Part shown: positions 33,201-44,042 of the stretch, piece by piece | Position numbering within the stretch: the first letter of the stretch is position 1 | Layout: the number at the start of each line of letters is the position of its first letter | Assembly (NCBI GenBank): GCA_934047225.1 | Contig: OW203987.1 | Location: 2,507,501-2,571,500, forward strand | DNA: 64,000 nucleotides | From: Ypsolopha sequella | Taxonomy: Eukaryota > Arthropoda > Insecta > Lepidoptera > Ypsolophidae | Direction: 5' to 3' | The notes under the pieces: generated by a model | The model's database searches: none | The model's input: the letters and a program-made list of their open reading frames with translations, nothing else | Told to the model about the DNA's origin: nothing | Position numbers and translations under genes: made by a program

Positions 33201-33540
33201 CTTATGTATTAAAAAATAAAGAAAACAAAAAGAACAAAAACAGACAATTCAGTCGGGATTACTTTTTGTCCGGAATAAAAGTTAGCCGTGAAATGTTCAC
33301 AAATGTGTTACAAATTACACCCCAAAAAATCAACGTCAGTTTGAAGAAAATTCGATGTGGAGATGTAATAAAAGATAAAAGAGGAAATTTACAAGGTGGA
33401 TGGAATAAGGTACCTGATGAAGACATTGAATTTATTAGGAGTATTATCAACAAATTACCCAGGTATGAGTCACACTACAGACGAGAAGAGACCGAGGCAA
33501 AGTATTTAGAGCCTGGAATGACAGTTCAAAAATATACGAC
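30281..33540 (+). pseudogene. Multi-exon gene of unknown function (DUF7869-like family), 5' part
   Basis: A series of plus-strand exons with AG/GT borders and the same phase (1) can be read: 30,281-30,375 (start MRRLDRINRIIRK, with a frameshift before NARKCDSEESNSEQPQ), 30,499-30,540, 30,568-30,597, 30,688-30,765, 31,567-31,647, 31,836-31,916, 32,033-32,140 and a long last exon from 32,376. The last exon has acidic stretches (YESDSDDSSD), a basic RPKRGRKRKG region and, from 33,095, the conserved block with YFLSGIKVSREMFTNVL and RYESHYRREE. Frameshifts occur near 32,400 and 32,600. It stops at 33,540, where element D is inserted; it resumes at 45,887. Family naming is from memory. Confidence 0.5.
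31567..31916 (+). repeat. Tandemly duplicated exon pair (81 bp each)
   Basis: Exons 31,567-31,647 and 31,836-31,916 are near-identical (EQAEGSISASEYSPLIPL versus EQAEGSISAPEYSPLTPL, both ending LQKTWINSIE). Part of the preceding intron, including TTTAAAATGG/TTTGAAATGG and TTTTGTCCATAG, is duplicated too; the unit is 269 bp. Related starts occur in the exons at 30,688 (GQAESSVQS), 32,033 (GAAEAMVST) and 32,376 (GLAEGSA), so the duplication history is older than this pair. Confidence 0.7.
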
Positions 33541-33673
33541 CAAAAAAAAAAAAAAAAAAAAAAATTAAATAAAATAAAAACTTATTTACGTGACAAAAAG
33601 ACAACAAAAAAAAAACACACTTATCTTAATGTTTACACTGTTGATTGTTGGCACTTGGTGGAACTTGGAATAC

Positions 33674-33744
33674 ATAATGAACAGAAAATCACTTGTACTA
33701 TCCCACTATTTGTGGGATAGTACAAGTGATTTTCTGTTCATTAT
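33674..33744. repeat. Perfect palindrome, 33-bp arms, 5-nt loop
   Basis: The arm beginning ATAATGAACAGAAAATCAC (33,674-33,706) is followed by a TATTT loop and its exact reverse complement (33,712-33,744). Each arm contains ACTTGTACT. It lies in the 3' UTR of element D. A very similar foldback with the same core occurs at 56,971-57,036. Confidence 0.95.
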
Positions 33745-34111
33745 ACACTTATCTTATTTAACTTAAAAATATAATTTCTTACTATTAAGTAACATTGGAG
33801 ACCAATGTAGGCGAAAACCTGAGTTATGGCCTCCAGCGCCTTCTCACTGGCCAGGTTAACATTGAGATACAGCAATATATAGGCACTTTACTAAACTTTA
33901 TTTGGTAGATGTAGATAAGGTAATGATTTTATATTGTATTTGACATGAGTGTGAGAGTGTGGATGTTGAAATATCAGTGTGGATAATATTAATATATATA
34001 TATATATATATTATTATTTAAATATCTCATAAGATGGACACAGAAAATCGTGTAAAGTAATTTACGGAGAGAAAAAAAAAAAAAAAAAAATAAATAAAAA
34101 TATTTAAGATT

Positions 34112-37093
34112 TTATTGAACTGTCACAATAAGAGACTCTATATTGTAGTAATTCTGGGTAAGGAGCCAATCTTTTGTTGTTGTCTTACAAGCGTGACGTG
34201 TCATTGGATATATCTCTAGTATATTATTTAACTTATTGTAGACAAATGGTCCTAGAAATGAAAAGAAACGTTGGGCAAAGGAAGTTTTACACCATTCTGC
34301 TTTAAAAACCAAGTCATTTCTTCTTTTATTTATATGCAAATTTAAGTCGAACGAGGATTTTGAATGTTGTTTAAATATTAATTGCTGAATATATAGTTGA
34401 CGAATAGTAAGAAATTTACATTCGCTATACAATAGCTCGGTGGGGTATCTAAAAGGCTTAAATGACATCACTTTTAGTATCGATCTTTGGGCTCTCTCGA
34501 GTTTGAGTAATTTTGTCTTGCAGGCACCACCCCATGCAAGAATACAGTAGTTAAGGATTGACTGACCAAGTGAAAGGTATACTGTTTTTAAAAGATCATG
34601 AGAGGCTATGTGACGCAAAGTCTTAAAAAGAAATATGAGTTTTCGTGCTCTGACGGTTAGAGCATCAATATGCGGTGCCCAGGTAAGTTTGTCGTCTAAA
34701 AGTACTCCAAGGTATTTAATAGTCGATACCCTCGTGAGATCTATGCAAGAGCAGAATTGAGAGTGGTCCAAACTGCAAGTGTGAGCCCGAAGTGTTATAT
34801 TTCTGCCTTTGTTGTTTCTGATTGAGAAAGACAAAAACCTACTTTTATCTAAGTTCAGGGAAAGTAAATTTTCTTGTAACCAGCACATAACTTTATGGAG
34901 CCCGTTTTCTGCATTTATGCGGGCCTCATCCCAAGTCCTTCCCTGATAAACAACAGCGGTGTCATCTGCGTAGCAGAATATTTTTCCTTCGCGTGGAGTG
35001 TGGAGGCAAAGCTCATTTATGTATATCAGGAAAAGACTCGGGCCAAGGATGCTACCTTGAGGGACTCCTGTAGTTACCGTTAAGTCAGTACTCAGATCTA
35101 AGCCTATTTTTACTCTCTGTGTACGATGAGATAGATAATCAGAGAAAAGTTTCAGAGCTGTGTCACGAATGCCAATGTTTTGTATTTTACGAATCAGGAG
35201 TGGGATTGACACAGTGTCAAAAGCCTTAGACAGATCCAAGAAAACACCTACACATTTCATACGTTGGTCCAAGTTTTTGACAATGTAATCAGTAATAGAT
35301 GATACGGCATCCTCTGTGGATCTGCCAGGCCGAAAACCGTATTGAGAGTCGGCTAGAAGATTGTTATTTTCCATATAATTAACTAATCTATTATTCATTA
35401 ATCGCTCTAGAATCTTAGATAGAGAAGGCAAAACAGAGATCGGCCTATAATTGTTGACACTGTGTCTCTCCCCCGATTTGTGGATAGGATGGATTATTGC
35501 TTTTTTGAAGATGAGAGGAAATACTCCTAGTTCGAAACATAGATTAAATATATGGGTGAGAGGTTTGACTATTACGTGTTTTGTCATTTTCAGTAAGGTA
35601 GAGGGTATGTCATCCCACCCTTTAGCACAGTCATTCTTTAAATGATCTATTAATGAAATAATTTCCCTTTCGTCTGTTTGCAGTAAGACGAATGAATTTG
35701 AATATTTTTGTATAGGTATATCAGAATTACACAATTGATTCGTCCTAACAGGGATTTTGGAGGCTAGATCTTTACCCACACCAGTAAAGAAAGAATTAAC
35801 TTCATTAATTGACTCCTGTGTGCCTTTCTGGTTCATTTTGAGCAGCTCAATGGAGATATTTTTCTTTTGTGTCGTACTTGTCATATTGTTAATTATCTTC
35901 CATGTTTGCTTTGGGTTCGTGGATGCTTTTTCTAGTTCCAGCTTTTTATATGCTAGTTTGATTTTTTTAAGTAAGGCGTTACAGTAGTTTCTATATCTAC
36001 GATAGGTTGTTGCGAGTATTAAATTGTCAGGGTCTTTAGTGGTTTTTTTGTGTAGCTTATCTCGATGCCGGATACACCTAAGAAGACCTGGAGTTATCCA
36101 GAGTTTTTTAATACGAGCTTTGCTAGGAATAACGATAATAGAAGAACCTGAGTCAAGTGCTTCAGTAATTTTTGCAACCTTCAGCGGTTTCAGCAAATTC
36201 AGCGGCAGCATTTGGGTCAGAAAGTGACATAATATAATTTAGGTTAAAGTGTTCTAAAAGCTTTACAGTCTTTTCATAGTCGATTTTTTTAATTCTAGAC
36301 TCTGGTTTTCAAATTCAAGTTCAATTTCAATTTCAAATTGGTGTTTAAGGGCAAGGTTAATTAAAACTGAATTGTGGTCTGTGATTAGTGAATCTAAAAC
36401 AAATGTCCTAGTGTCATAGGATGCTCTTATCATAGCATGATCAAGACAATTTTTCTTCCTAGTTGAAAAAGTGTGTCCAGGCATAAGGCCATGTTCTGCC
36501 ATAATATTGAGATATTGGTCACACGATTTGTCAGCATTATTATTTGGTTTGATATCAATGTTCATGTCGCCAATACAAATTACATTTTTAAATGTGTTAA
36601 GACTTGGAAGGATATTTTCAATGGAGGTTATAAAGCTTTTTGTACTTTTAAATTCAGGGGATCGATAAATGGCCAGAATCACTAAATCAGTGCCAATCTT
36701 TATTGTCAGACAGTTACCGCCTTCAAAAGATGGTTCCTCAACAATGCAATCAATATTGCTTTTAACATAAACAATTACGCCATCATTTTGATTTCTTAAG
36801 ATTGTTGACATGTGTATGTTGTGATTATTTAACAGAGGTGGAGGTTTATGATGTTCTAACCAACATTCTGTGAGTACCAGAATATCACATTCTAAATTTA
36901 ATCCATTTAAAAGCACTTCTAGTGAAGCAAAATTATGAGAGTAGACACTATGAATATTTTGTGTCAGAATATTTATTGATTTAGGTGACCTATCTAGATA
37001 AGCTGAGCATTCTTCCGGTTCCAGTATTGCACAATATGATGAGATCACTTGATCTAAGTCTTCTTGTATAGTTTGTATATTATTCATTATCAT
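34112..37093 (-). pseudogene. ORF2 (endonuclease-RT) of element D
   Basis: The endonuclease is at 36,263-37,093 (ILTQNIHSVYSHNF, LVLTECWLEHH, VICIGDMNIDI, DSLITDHNSVLI) and the RT at 34,112-36,211 (NYRPISVLPSLSKILERLM, QYGFRPGRSTEDAV, VFLDLSKAFDTVS, TGVPQGSILGPSLF, KIFCYADDTAVVY). Between them a third frame carries RIKK-to-CKNY residues, so two small frameshifts lie near 36,200-36,290. The 699-codon RT part is otherwise uninterrupted, and its C-terminus has the usual SILNYCILAWGG block. The start MIMNNIQTIQEDL is uncertain. Confidence 0.85.
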
Positions 37094-37279
37094 AAAATAT
37101 CATGAAATGTATTTTGTGGCATTTAAGATTGCTTGTTACGAAGCAAAGGGTTGTGTCATAAATTCTACAAAAAACTGAATCTGTTGAAAGATATGATATA
37201 TTAAGTGAAGTGTGATATATATTAAGTGTCATAATATAATAATATAATATGTGGTGTGAGACTATTAATCCGAATATAA

Positions 37280-37566
37280 TGAAAAACTCAGAAGGAAATG
37301 GGATGAAATCAAAACCTGGATGAATTCTTGATGTGTTTATTCTGTTCACAACCTCACAGCAGCTAACCACAAAAATCAATGCCCGACATCCAAGTGGCGC
37401 GCGAATGTACCGTCACAGATTAGAAGGTGTGGTTTTTATAAAAGATAACCAACTGCACTTCACAGATAACCATTTACTACTCGAATCGAATAGTATGATC
37501 GAGAAGTCAATTACTAAACACTGAACGTATACAGACTATTACCGACACACGCAAATGTTTGTTACA
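37280..37566 (-). repeat. 3' LTR of G1
   Basis: On the minus strand it starts TGTAACAAACATTTGCG and ends GAGTTTTTCA. A TATAAAA-type box lies near its middle (minus strand, about 37,430-37,440). It appears identical to the copy at 44,043-44,329. Confidence 0.95.
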
Positions 37567-37884
37567 GTCGGCCATCCTTCACAAAACGAGTCCCTTCGTT
37601 TTATCTCAAATTAGAAGATTACATAATTAGTTTACTTAATTTAGGGAAGCTAATAATAACAAAATATAATAATTTACGGCTACCTAATTACCAGCACTTA
37701 AGTTGTTCAAACACAATTATAATAAAGGAACTCACAATTTTGATCACTCATTTAGATTTAACTCTCATTTGGGCGGCAAAATCATGTCACTCATGCCCAA
37801 CACGCCATTTTGACTAACATTTTCGTTAAATTTCACTATTTTTATTAACAAACACAACATGCGGCAATTTCAGATGCCTTACTT

Positions 37885-38385
37885 TCTCACTAATCTGACA
37901 AGTTCATATACCTCACTTACTCACTAATCTGGCAAATTCATATGCCTCACTTACTCACTAATCTGGCAAGTTCATATGCCTCACTTACTCACTAATCTGG
38001 CAAGTTCATATGCCTCACTTACTCACTAATCTGGCAAGTTCATATGCCTCACTTACTCACTAATACGGCAAGTTCATATGCCTCGCTTACTCACTGATGC
38101 GGCAAGATCATATGCCTCACTTACTCACTAATCTGGCAAGTTCATATGCCTCACTTACTCACTAATACGGCAAGTTCATATGCCTCGCTTACTCACTAAT
38201 GCGGCAAGATCATATGCCTCACTTACTCACTAATCTGGCAAGTTCATATGCCTCACTTACTCACTAATACGGCAAGTTCATATGCCTTGCTTACTCACTA
38301 ATGCGGCAAGATCATATGCCTTACTTACTCACTAATGTGGCAAGTTCATATGCCTCACTGATTCACTAATGCGGCAAGTCCATAA
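37885..38385. repeat. 34-bp minisatellite with a 102-bp higher-order period
   Basis: About 14-15 copies of a 34-bp unit (core GGCAAGTTCATATGCCTCAC, then TTACTCACTAAT). From about 38,030 the units alternate in a fixed order of three variants (CTGGCAAGTTC, ACGGCAAGTTC, GCGGCAAGATC), and this trimer of 102 bp is repeated three times. It lies in the untranslated region between the gag-pol stop and the 3' LTR of G1. Confidence 0.95.
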
Positions 38386-38496
38386 TCATTTTGTCTTTTA
38401 ATTCTTCTTCATCATATTTACAATTTCAAATTATCATTATCACTAAATTTTAATTATTCACATCAGTATAAAGGTTTTTTCACGTTACTTTATTTA

Positions 38497-41400
38497 TTAA
38501 TCACTTTCATCGTTACTGTCACTTTCGTCGTTCGAAGAGCAAGCAGGATCATTAAAGCTTAACCATGGATATATTTTATCAATAGCTACAACGCTTTCGT
38601 ATTTTTGTCCCTTCCTTGTCAAAGGGGTATCCTCAACAAGAAAACGATCGTTTTGTAATAACTTCTTAATCCTATACGGCCCCTGGCACTTGGATTCTAG
38701 TTTCTTGGACTGACCAGGACCCGTAACTATTGCTCTTGCTATACGCACAAGATCACCCTCCTTATACTTTGTGACTTTCTTCCTACGACTATCGTATCTT
38801 CTTTTGTTCGCTTCCTGATTCTTTCTTATGAGTTCACCTGCTTCCGACCTTATCTCATCAATATTTTTATTTATTGTCCCTTCATCTACATCATCAACTA
38901 AGTCATTCAGTACACCTTGAGCTGGGTTACTTATTTTCCTACCAAACAGTAATTCGGTAGGCGTTTTCTTGGTGACATCGTGAACAGTAGAGTTTATGCC
39001 CAACTGTACGTCTGGCAACTGTTCGTCCCATGTGTTGTTACTTTTACCATGAGTCATGGAGCCAAGAGATGCCAAGATCGTGCGGTTATACCGCTCGACC
39101 TGGCCATTGGCTCGTGGGGTGGCTACAGAGTTTAATATGTGCTTCATACCAACTGAACTAGTGAAAGACTTGAATTTCTTGCTCGTGAAGCTGGTTCCCC
39201 TATCAGTTATTAGACGAACTGGGCTACCAAAATAACTAAAAAGATTTCTAAATGCCTTAATGCTCTCTTTCGTTTTGGTACTACGCACAGGCGTTAAGCT
39301 TACGTATTTAGTGAAGGAGTCGACTATCACCAGAATATACGTGTTACCACGCTTACTCCGCGGAAATGGGCCCAAGTGATCTGCGTGCAGGGTGTGGAAG
39401 GGAATTTCCACCTTTGGGATTGAGTGTAGCAACCCTTCTTTGGCTCCTGATGGTAGTTTATGGTGGCCACATTCAAGACATGCACCCACATATTTCTTAA
39501 TGAACTTGCGCATCTTTGGAAACCAGAAAAGGGATCGCACTCGCTGTAGGGTCTTTTCGAAGCCGAAATGACCGACATCATCATGGTTTGACCTTAACAC
39601 CTGCCAGCGCACTCCACGTGGAACTAACCACCGTAGTGTGCCATCTCCGAGAACACGGAAAACACGACCATTTTTAAGTTTGTACTCTTTATGTACTTCC
39701 GCTATTTTTGGGGTATCTGGGTCCTCCAAGATGTCCCTAATGCGCTTTACTTCCTCATCGGATGATTGTACTGTTGAAATCCAATCCTCTGCATTTACTG
39801 TCAAAATGTCTAAAGTGTGAACATCTTCTGGGCCTGATGTGATAGGTCCTCTACTAAGGGCGTCCACATGGGCCATTTTGTTGCCAGGGCGATATTCAAT
39901 GTCATAATCGAATTCTAAGAATTGGATCCACCACCGTGATATTCGCGATATGAGGTCCCTTTTTGTAAACGTGGAGCGCAACGCGTTGCAGTCAGTGACG
40001 ATGGTGAATTTCACTCCTATGAGGTAGGTCCGGAATTTGTTCAAGGCGCTAATAACGGCCAGCGTTTCCAGCTCAAAAGAGTGAAGTTTCATCTCATCGA
40101 CCGTTGTTTGACGGCTAAAATATGCCACGGGATGCCACGGGTCACCGTCTTTCCTTTGCATCAGTATGCCTGCAACACCAAATTTACTGGCATCTGTATG
40201 TAACTGCGTTTCTGCACAATGATCATACAGAGCTAAGACTGGTCTACTAATAAGCTGGCCCTTGATGCGTTCAAAAGCATTTGCTTCCGTTTCTCCCCAA
40301 TGCCAAGGAACTTCCTTTTTCAAGAGATTCGTCAATGGTCTTGCGATCATCGCAAATCCTTTGACAAATCTTCTAAAGAAACCCGCCAATCCGAGAAACC
40401 TCCTAACCTCATGCTGGTTGCGGGGCGCTGGAAATCTGGACACTGCTTCTACTTTCTGAACCCCAGGTCTAATGCCATCTTTATCTATTTGGAACCCGAG
40501 AAAGTCAATTTGTTCTTGGAAAAAGTTGCATTTGTCCATTTTCAAGGTTAAACCTGCATCACGCAAAAGGACCAAGACTTCCTCTAAACGCTGCAGACCT
40601 TCCTCAAATGTCTTGGAAGGAATCAAAATGTCATCCATATAAATAATGACATAACCTGCTTTAGGTTTATGGAGGACTTTATGGATCGCTCTCTGAAATA
40701 CAGCTGGAGAGTTGGCCAAGCCGAAGGGCATGCGATTATATTCGTATTGTCCATCGGGTGTGACAAACGCAGTTTTTTCGCGGGATTCTTCAGCTATAGG
40801 GATCTGGTGGTACCCAGACGCCAAATCTAAGGATGTGAATAATGAATGACCTGATAGCTGATCTAATAAGTCCTCTATTATGGGCAAAGGGTAATGATCC
40901 CTTTTAGTGCGAGTATTTAAGGCACGATAGTCTACGCATAGTCTCTTTTCTCCAGTTTTCTTTTGAACCAGCACAATAGGACTGGCATAAGGGGAATTAG
41001 ACTCGCGGACTATACCATGTTCGACCATTTCATGAACCATGGATTGGACTAGATTTCTCTCTGAATGGGCCAATCGGTAGGGTCTGTACACTACTGGAGA
41101 GGAGTCTTTAAGATGAATTTCCATCTCTGTGACGGTTGTAAAACCCAAGTCATGCATGCCACTAGAGAAACAGTCTTTATATTTCTCTAACAGTTCATGA
41201 CACTGCTGTTTCTCAAGGTCATTTAATTGTTCACCGCATTTTATATTTTCATGTTCATCACACGTATCAACATGTTTAGAAATTCTATTGACTGATTTAC
41301 TAGCTCCCAAGTAGTGCGCCCGCGTCACAAGGAAATCCTTTTCAATAGTTATCGGTTTCGTACCAACGTTCTGTACCAATAATGAACACTCACCATTTGT

Positions 41401-43452
41401 CATTTGGTACTCCCCCGGTAACAGATAGTATTCATGACCATGACTGCCACGCACTGACCCACCAACGTAAATGCTTCCACTGAGCTCGGAATCGGATCGT
41501 ACAAAAACTGACTTCATTTCGCTCATCTCCACAACAGTCGTTTGTGCCGAAATGAAGGCTAGTTTTATGTTTTCAGTGGAATCAAACCGCTCAAATTTCA
41601 AGTCCAATGCAGTTTTAATAATTCGTACATTGGGTCTTTCCGTAAAACTGTGCCCGAGCAATAAACTATGACCAATTAGAGGGTCGGATACCACAAATAC
41701 CTCGACGTTCTTCTCCAAAATACCCTGCACATCAATATCAACGTAAACTCGACCTAGAGGTAAGTATGGAACGTTACCAAGCCCTCTCAAAAACGGTCCT
41801 TCAACGCTTTGCCAAGTCAAACCCAATTTAATGGCATCACTTTCACGTATTACGGTCGCTTCACTTCCCAGATCTACTAAACACGGTGTCATGGTGTTAT
41901 TTACTTTTATGGCTATTTTATATTTGTCAATGGGATCGTCACCAACTGGGATTTTAAGGAAATCCTTGCCTATTGTAGTGATGTCATTTTCAGCTACCGA
42001 AACTTTAAGTATACTTTTATCTTTATTCTGATTATTTGGCTCTTTGACCTTGGGACAATTTGAAGAAGCGTGCCCCATGAGATAGCAATTGTTACACTTT
42101 ATGAGTGGCTTAGGGCATTTGAAACTCGGGTGTCCAACCTCCTTACAGTTAAAACAAGTTATTGGGCCTGGTCTAAATCGTGATCTATTTGTATTCGAGT
42201 CATTGTTTTTGCCTACAACGTGAGGTGCCGGTGCAAAACGTCTGTCGCGGACATTGTCTTTCCTATGGTCAGAAAAATCGCGGCTATGGTTTTTAAGTGT
42301 TTTGAAGAATTCTAGTACATCTTCAGACTTTACAAATTTCGCCGCTTGGGCACCTACTCTTATCCCTCTATCGTCAACCCCATGAACCAGGCAATCCACT
42401 GCTTGCTTTCCGAAGATCTTACAACGGTTCAGCAGATTTATTTTTGAGAAATAGTAAAGTTCTAGTGATTCTCCAGGGCGTGCCCGCCTATTAAGCATCT
42501 CTGTAAGAAGTTCAGCGTAATTTTCCGTAGCTGGAAAGGATTCTCTGAGCATTATCTTCCATTCACTCCAAGTGTGCTTAATAGAGGGTAACCCCTGGTA
42601 CCAAGTTCTAGCATGCCCGGTCAGCTTAGGCAGGGCATAGTGTATTGTTTGCTTTTCACTCCAGTTATATATTTCGGAGCATTCGTCCACTTTGTCGAGC
42701 CATAAATTTATCGTTTGTTCTTTCGATAGTGGGTCGAATTCAGGAACTACGTTATTCAGTGCGGCAAACGATTCACGATCCCCTGACCTATTTTTCAACA
42801 CGTTTAAGAACTCCTCAAGAAATTTGGAATCACCTAATGTTGAATTTTTGATATTGGAATGGATTTCGTCTTGTTTGGTACCCGAAGGATTGGGAATGGA
42901 GTCGCCAGAATCCGAATCTTGTACAAAAGGTTGTGGATATGGCTTTTTGATCTTTTCCGTTCCCAATCTTTCGCTTTCATTCCGTACCTCATTTTCCAAA
43001 GTAACTAGACGCTCTCTCGTTCTTGAAAGTTCCCGAAGCATGAGATCCCTGCTGCTGGTTTGGTTGGTGCTATAGTTGCGCTTGTGGTCGCGCGGCGTGC
43101 TGCGACTACGGCTGCGCACCCCTCGATGACGCACCTGTCGTCGATCATCGCTGCGGCTGCGGCTGTACGTAACTCGACGGTGAGAACAGTATCGTCTACT
43201 GCGGCTGCGGTTTCGCGTAGCTCGACGATGATGACTGTACCGTCGACTGTGGCTGCGGCTGCTGCACGTAGCTCTTTGGCGACCACTGCGCCGTGGACTG
43301 CGGCTCCGACTGCGCGTAGCTCGACGACGAGGAGCGTTCCGTCGACTGCGGCTTCGACTTCGAGAGACCCCTTCATGTTGCTGTCCCGTTCCCGCATCTC
43401 GAGGTGGAGTCGTCAGTTGCCTCGAGTGCGTCTTTTCGTTCTTGTCACTCAT
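38497..43452 (-). CDS. Gag-Pol polyprotein of G1 (intact, 1,651 aa)
   Basis: One uninterrupted frame. Residues about 30-120 are an arginine/serine-rich region with many RSRS repeats. A Gag-like region follows (LDKVDECSEIYNWSEKQ), then two zinc knuckles near 434-465 (CFNCKEVGHPSFKC, CNNCYLMGHASSNC). The protease motif near 526 is CLVDLGSEATVI, with DLG where DTG/DSG is usual. RT: FTSLDLASGYHQIPI and IIYMDDIL (about 940). RNase H: LHTDASKFGVAG (about 1,086). Integrase: H-x-H-C-x2-C finger near 1,290-1,320, ADHLGPF, ITDRGTSF and NGQVERYNRT (D, D, E). It would copy and integrate the element; all is consistent with a potentially active copy. Confidence 0.95.
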   Translation of the reverse strand: MSDKNEKTHSRQLTTPPRDAGTGQQHEGVSRSRSRSRRNAPRRRATRSRSRSPRRSGRQRATCSSRSHSRRYSHHRRATRNRSRSRRYCSHRRVTYSRSRSDDRRQVRHRGVRSRSRSTPRDHKRNYSTNQTSSRDLMLRELSRTRERLVTLENEVRNESERLGTEKIKKPYPQPFVQDSDSGDSIPNPSGTKQDEIHSNIKNSTLGDSKFLEEFLNVLKNRSGDRESFAALNNVVPEFDPLSKEQTINLWLDKVDECSEIYNWSEKQTIHYALPKLTGHARTWYQGLPSIKHTWSEWKIMLRESFPATENYAELLTEMLNRRARPGESLELYYFSKINLLNRCKIFGKQAVDCLVHGVDDRGIRVGAQAAKFVKSEDVLEFFKTLKNHSRDFSDHRKDNVRDRRFAPAPHVVGKNNDSNTNRSRFRPGPITCFNCKEVGHPSFKCPKPLIKCNNCYLMGHASSNCPKVKEPNNQNKDKSILKVSVAENDITTIGKDFLKIPVGDDPIDKYKIAIKVNNTMTPCLVDLGSEATVIRESDAIKLGLTWQSVEGPFLRGLGNVPYLPLGRVYVDIDVQGILEKNVEVFVVSDPLIGHSLLLGHSFTERPNVRIIKTALDLKFERFDSTENIKLAFISAQTTVVEMSEMKSVFVRSDSELSGSIYVGGSVRGSHGHEYYLLPGEYQMTNGECSLLVQNVGTKPITIEKDFLVTRAHYLGASKSVNRISKHVDTCDEHENIKCGEQLNDLEKQQCHELLEKYKDCFSSGMHDLGFTTVTEMEIHLKDSSPVVYRPYRLAHSERNLVQSMVHEMVEHGIVRESNSPYASPIVLVQKKTGEKRLCVDYRALNTRTKRDHYPLPIIEDLLDQLSGHSLFTSLDLASGYHQIPIAEESREKTAFVTPDGQYEYNRMPFGLANSPAVFQRAIHKVLHKPKAGYVIIYMDDILIPSKTFEEGLQRLEEVLVLLRDAGLTLKMDKCNFFQEQIDFLGFQIDKDGIRPGVQKVEAVSRFPAPRNQHEVRRFLGLAGFFRRFVKGFAMIARPLTNLLKKEVPWHWGETEANAFERIKGQLISRPVLALYDHCAETQLHTDASKFGVAGILMQRKDGDPWHPVAYFSRQTTVDEMKLHSFELETLAVISALNKFRTYLIGVKFTIVTDCNALRSTFTKRDLISRISRWWIQFLEFDYDIEYRPGNKMAHVDALSRGPITSGPEDVHTLDILTVNAEDWISTVQSSDEEVKRIRDILEDPDTPKIAEVHKEYKLKNGRVFRVLGDGTLRWLVPRGVRWQVLRSNHDDVGHFGFEKTLQRVRSLFWFPKMRKFIKKYVGACLECGHHKLPSGAKEGLLHSIPKVEIPFHTLHADHLGPFPRSKRGNTYILVIVDSFTKYVSLTPVRSTKTKESIKAFRNLFSYFGSPVRLITDRGTSFTSKKFKSFTSSVGMKHILNSVATPRANGQVERYNRTILASLGSMTHGKSNNTWDEQLPDVQLGINSTVHDVTKKTPTELLFGRKISNPAQGVLNDLVDDVDEGTINKNIDEIRSEAGELIRKNQEANKRRYDSRRKKVTKYKEGDLVRIARAIVTGPGQSKKLESKCQGPYRIKKLLQNDRFLVEDTPLTRKGQKYESVVAIDKIYPWLSFNDPACSSNDESDSNDESD

Positions 43453-44042
43453 TTTCTGAAACTTGGAAAAGTTTTTGTTTATTGTATTTGAATCACTAAG
43501 TTAGAGTTACTTTTACTGTTTTTTTTAACTTAAATTATCCATTAAAGCATATCTATGTCTACATTTATTATATCGCAAATTGTTTTAGTTACGAAATGAC
43601 TAACTCAAACTTTGCCTCATCGAAAATAAACGATAAAACGATAAAACGATACTTCAATCCGTTTGAATCCAGCGAGTGGAAAACTAAAATATAACAGTTT
43701 TTCGCAAAATAGCTTGATTTGTAGTAAATCTATTCAAAGAAACTTATATTTTAGAAAAAGATACAAAAATTGTGACCCACAGAAAAAAAATCTTAAACCA
43801 ACATGAACTTTAATCCGTTTGCATCGTGCAAATTATCTAACAAAATTAAAAAATTGTAGTAATTCCGTAAATATTTCGTAATAAGTTACTGTTTGAAACC
43901 AATATTTCAATCACAAGCGTTTGTTTGCAAATATAAAAAATATCGAACAAAAAAATATCGAAACATTACCTTGATTTGTTTGGTTTTGGGCGTTTAGTTT
44001 AACGCAAAATCGTTTGTTTTCGCGCCAATCCCACTTCTGAGC
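43453..44042 (-). other. 5' leader of G1
   Basis: About 590 bp between the 5' LTR and the gag-pol start. On the minus strand the sequence right after the LTR reads GCTCAGAAGTGGGATTGGCG, so a TGG that could begin a tRNA primer-binding site lies about 10 bases in; the tRNA cannot be assigned by eye. The rest is AT-rich and non-coding. Confidence 0.5.

Noticed and set aside
37333..37524. 63-codon ORF present in both G1 LTRs
   Set aside because: The two copies are identical because the LTRs are; nothing suggests a real product.
43005..43491. Alanine/valine-rich frames opposite or shifted to the SR-rich part of G1 Gag
   Set aside because: They are shifted or antisense readings of the arginine/serine codon repeats.
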